A stretch of DNA of 64,000 bases from contig JAUHXA010000023.1 of the NCBI GenBank assembly GCA_030427245.1, positions 1 through 64,000 on the forward strand, in the 5' to 3' direction. Source of the stretch: Bacteroidia bacterium. Its GTDB lineage: Bacteria > Bacteroidota > Bacteroidia > Chitinophagales > UBA2359. A program made the translations under genes and the position numbers. The notes below the pieces were generated by a model. The model was not told the DNA's origin. It saw only the letters and a list, made by a program, of their open reading frames with translations, and made no database searches. Positions within the stretch are counted from its first letter, which is position 1. Every line of letters starts with the position of its first letter. Below are positions 63,722-64,000 of the stretch, in pieces.

Positions 63722-64000
63722 CTAACAGCATCCTCCAACATTCTTTTTCTTCAATGTTCCGCCTCCACAACACGCATTGGTCAATACCTTCAACTTTGAA
63801 ATCGGTTCAGGAGCTCCACAAACGCCTGTTTCAGGTAAAACCAAATTCACCTTTTTTGCAGCCTTCCAATCGCCTGACAAAGCCGCTACTACGGAGCGAA
63901 CTTGTTCATAACCCGTAGCCATCAAAAAAGTCGGCGCACGTCCATAACTTTTCATCCCAACGACATAAAAATCCTTTTCGGGTTGTTGCAATTCTACCGC
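63722..64000 (-). CDS. C-terminus of a flavoprotein oxidoreductase (partial)
   Basis: Only the last 93 or so residues are in the window; the frame is open to base 64000 and the 5' end lies outside. The segment DFYVVGMKSYGRAPTFLMATGYEQVRSV matches the C-terminal part of FAD/NAD(P)-binding oxidoreductases of the thioredoxin-reductase/flavin-monooxygenase-like group, where ATGYEQV completes the FAD site. The tail is Cys-rich (ACCGGG and GGCC at the very end), which may bind a metal or metalloid. Substrate unknown. Confidence 0.7.
   Translation of the reverse strand, partial: AVELQQPEKDFYVVGMKSYGRAPTFLMATGYEQVRSVVAALSGDWKAAKKVNLVLPETGVCGAPEPISKLKVLTNACCGGGTLKKKNVGGCC

Overview
The window looks like a chromosomal segment of a Bacteroidota bacterium, most likely of the Saprospiria/Chitinophagia type. 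The evidence is moderate G+C (about 40%), very large secreted proteins with Gly/Asn/Thr-rich repeats, C-terminal type IX secretion sorting domains (21268-33426 and 55625-57784), GEVED, SprB-like and Asp-box modules, and -7 promoter elements of the Bacteroidota form TAnnTTTG. Shine-Dalgarno sites are weak or absent. No rRNA, tRNA, CRISPR array, prophage or complete insertion sequence was seen.

Layout. 1-746: intrinsic terminator and a doubtful small membrane ORF. 746-5386: multidomain secreted protein with LNR modules, Asp-box propeller, fibronectin III, two GEVED domains and a dockerin-like end. 5396-6517: inverted-repeat element, then a PIN-domain toxin-antitoxin pair. 6608-14904: DUF3592 protein, rhomboid protease, an MBOAT/SGNH O-acetylation pair, ankyrin membrane protein, PhnA-like protein, periplasmic coiled-coil protein, histidine phosphatase, alpha/beta hydrolase. 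14917-18323: response regulator, GAF histidine kinase, HtrA protease. 18334-21133: a MITE-like repeat abutting a RlaP-type nucleotidyltransferase, a direct-repeat-flanked structured segment, and a TPR/propeller secreted protein. 21268-33426: a 4052-residue T9SS adhesin-like protein. 33620-44194: outer-membrane protein, DksA/TraR protein, several unknowns, a sodium/solute symporter, a YcaQ-type glycosylase, tRNA-guanine transglycosylase and a CYTH protein. 44359-53661: LysM/muramidase protein, MESH1-like (p)ppGpp hydrolase, leucyl aminopeptidase, TPR histidine kinase, thioesterase, a lipoprotein and a duplicated-domain secreted protein. 53816-64000: glycerophosphodiesterase, DinB protein, Omp28-like T9SS protein, YjdF-family protein, GNAT, Der GTPase, Ala-rich lipoprotein, shikimate kinase, two unknowns and a flavoprotein cut by the window end.

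Most genes stand alone or in pairs. Clear functional pairs are antitoxin/PIN toxin (4-base overlap), MBOAT/SGNH, histidine kinase/response regulator, and YcaQ/membrane coiled-coil protein (13-base gap). Core housekeeping genes (der, tgt, aroK, pepA-like) are scattered among envelope and secreted-protein genes, so the window is not a single accessory island.

The most notable unexplained signal is a set of small palindromic repeats. There is a three-copy, 133-134 bp MITE-like family (18334, 43458, 63560), with a perfect 9-bp direct repeat around one copy and an 8/9 repeat around another. Two further structured segments are flanked by 35-38 bp direct repeats (19568-19772 and 36993-37244), and there are several single-copy inverted-repeat elements. 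No convincing new defence or biosynthetic system was found.
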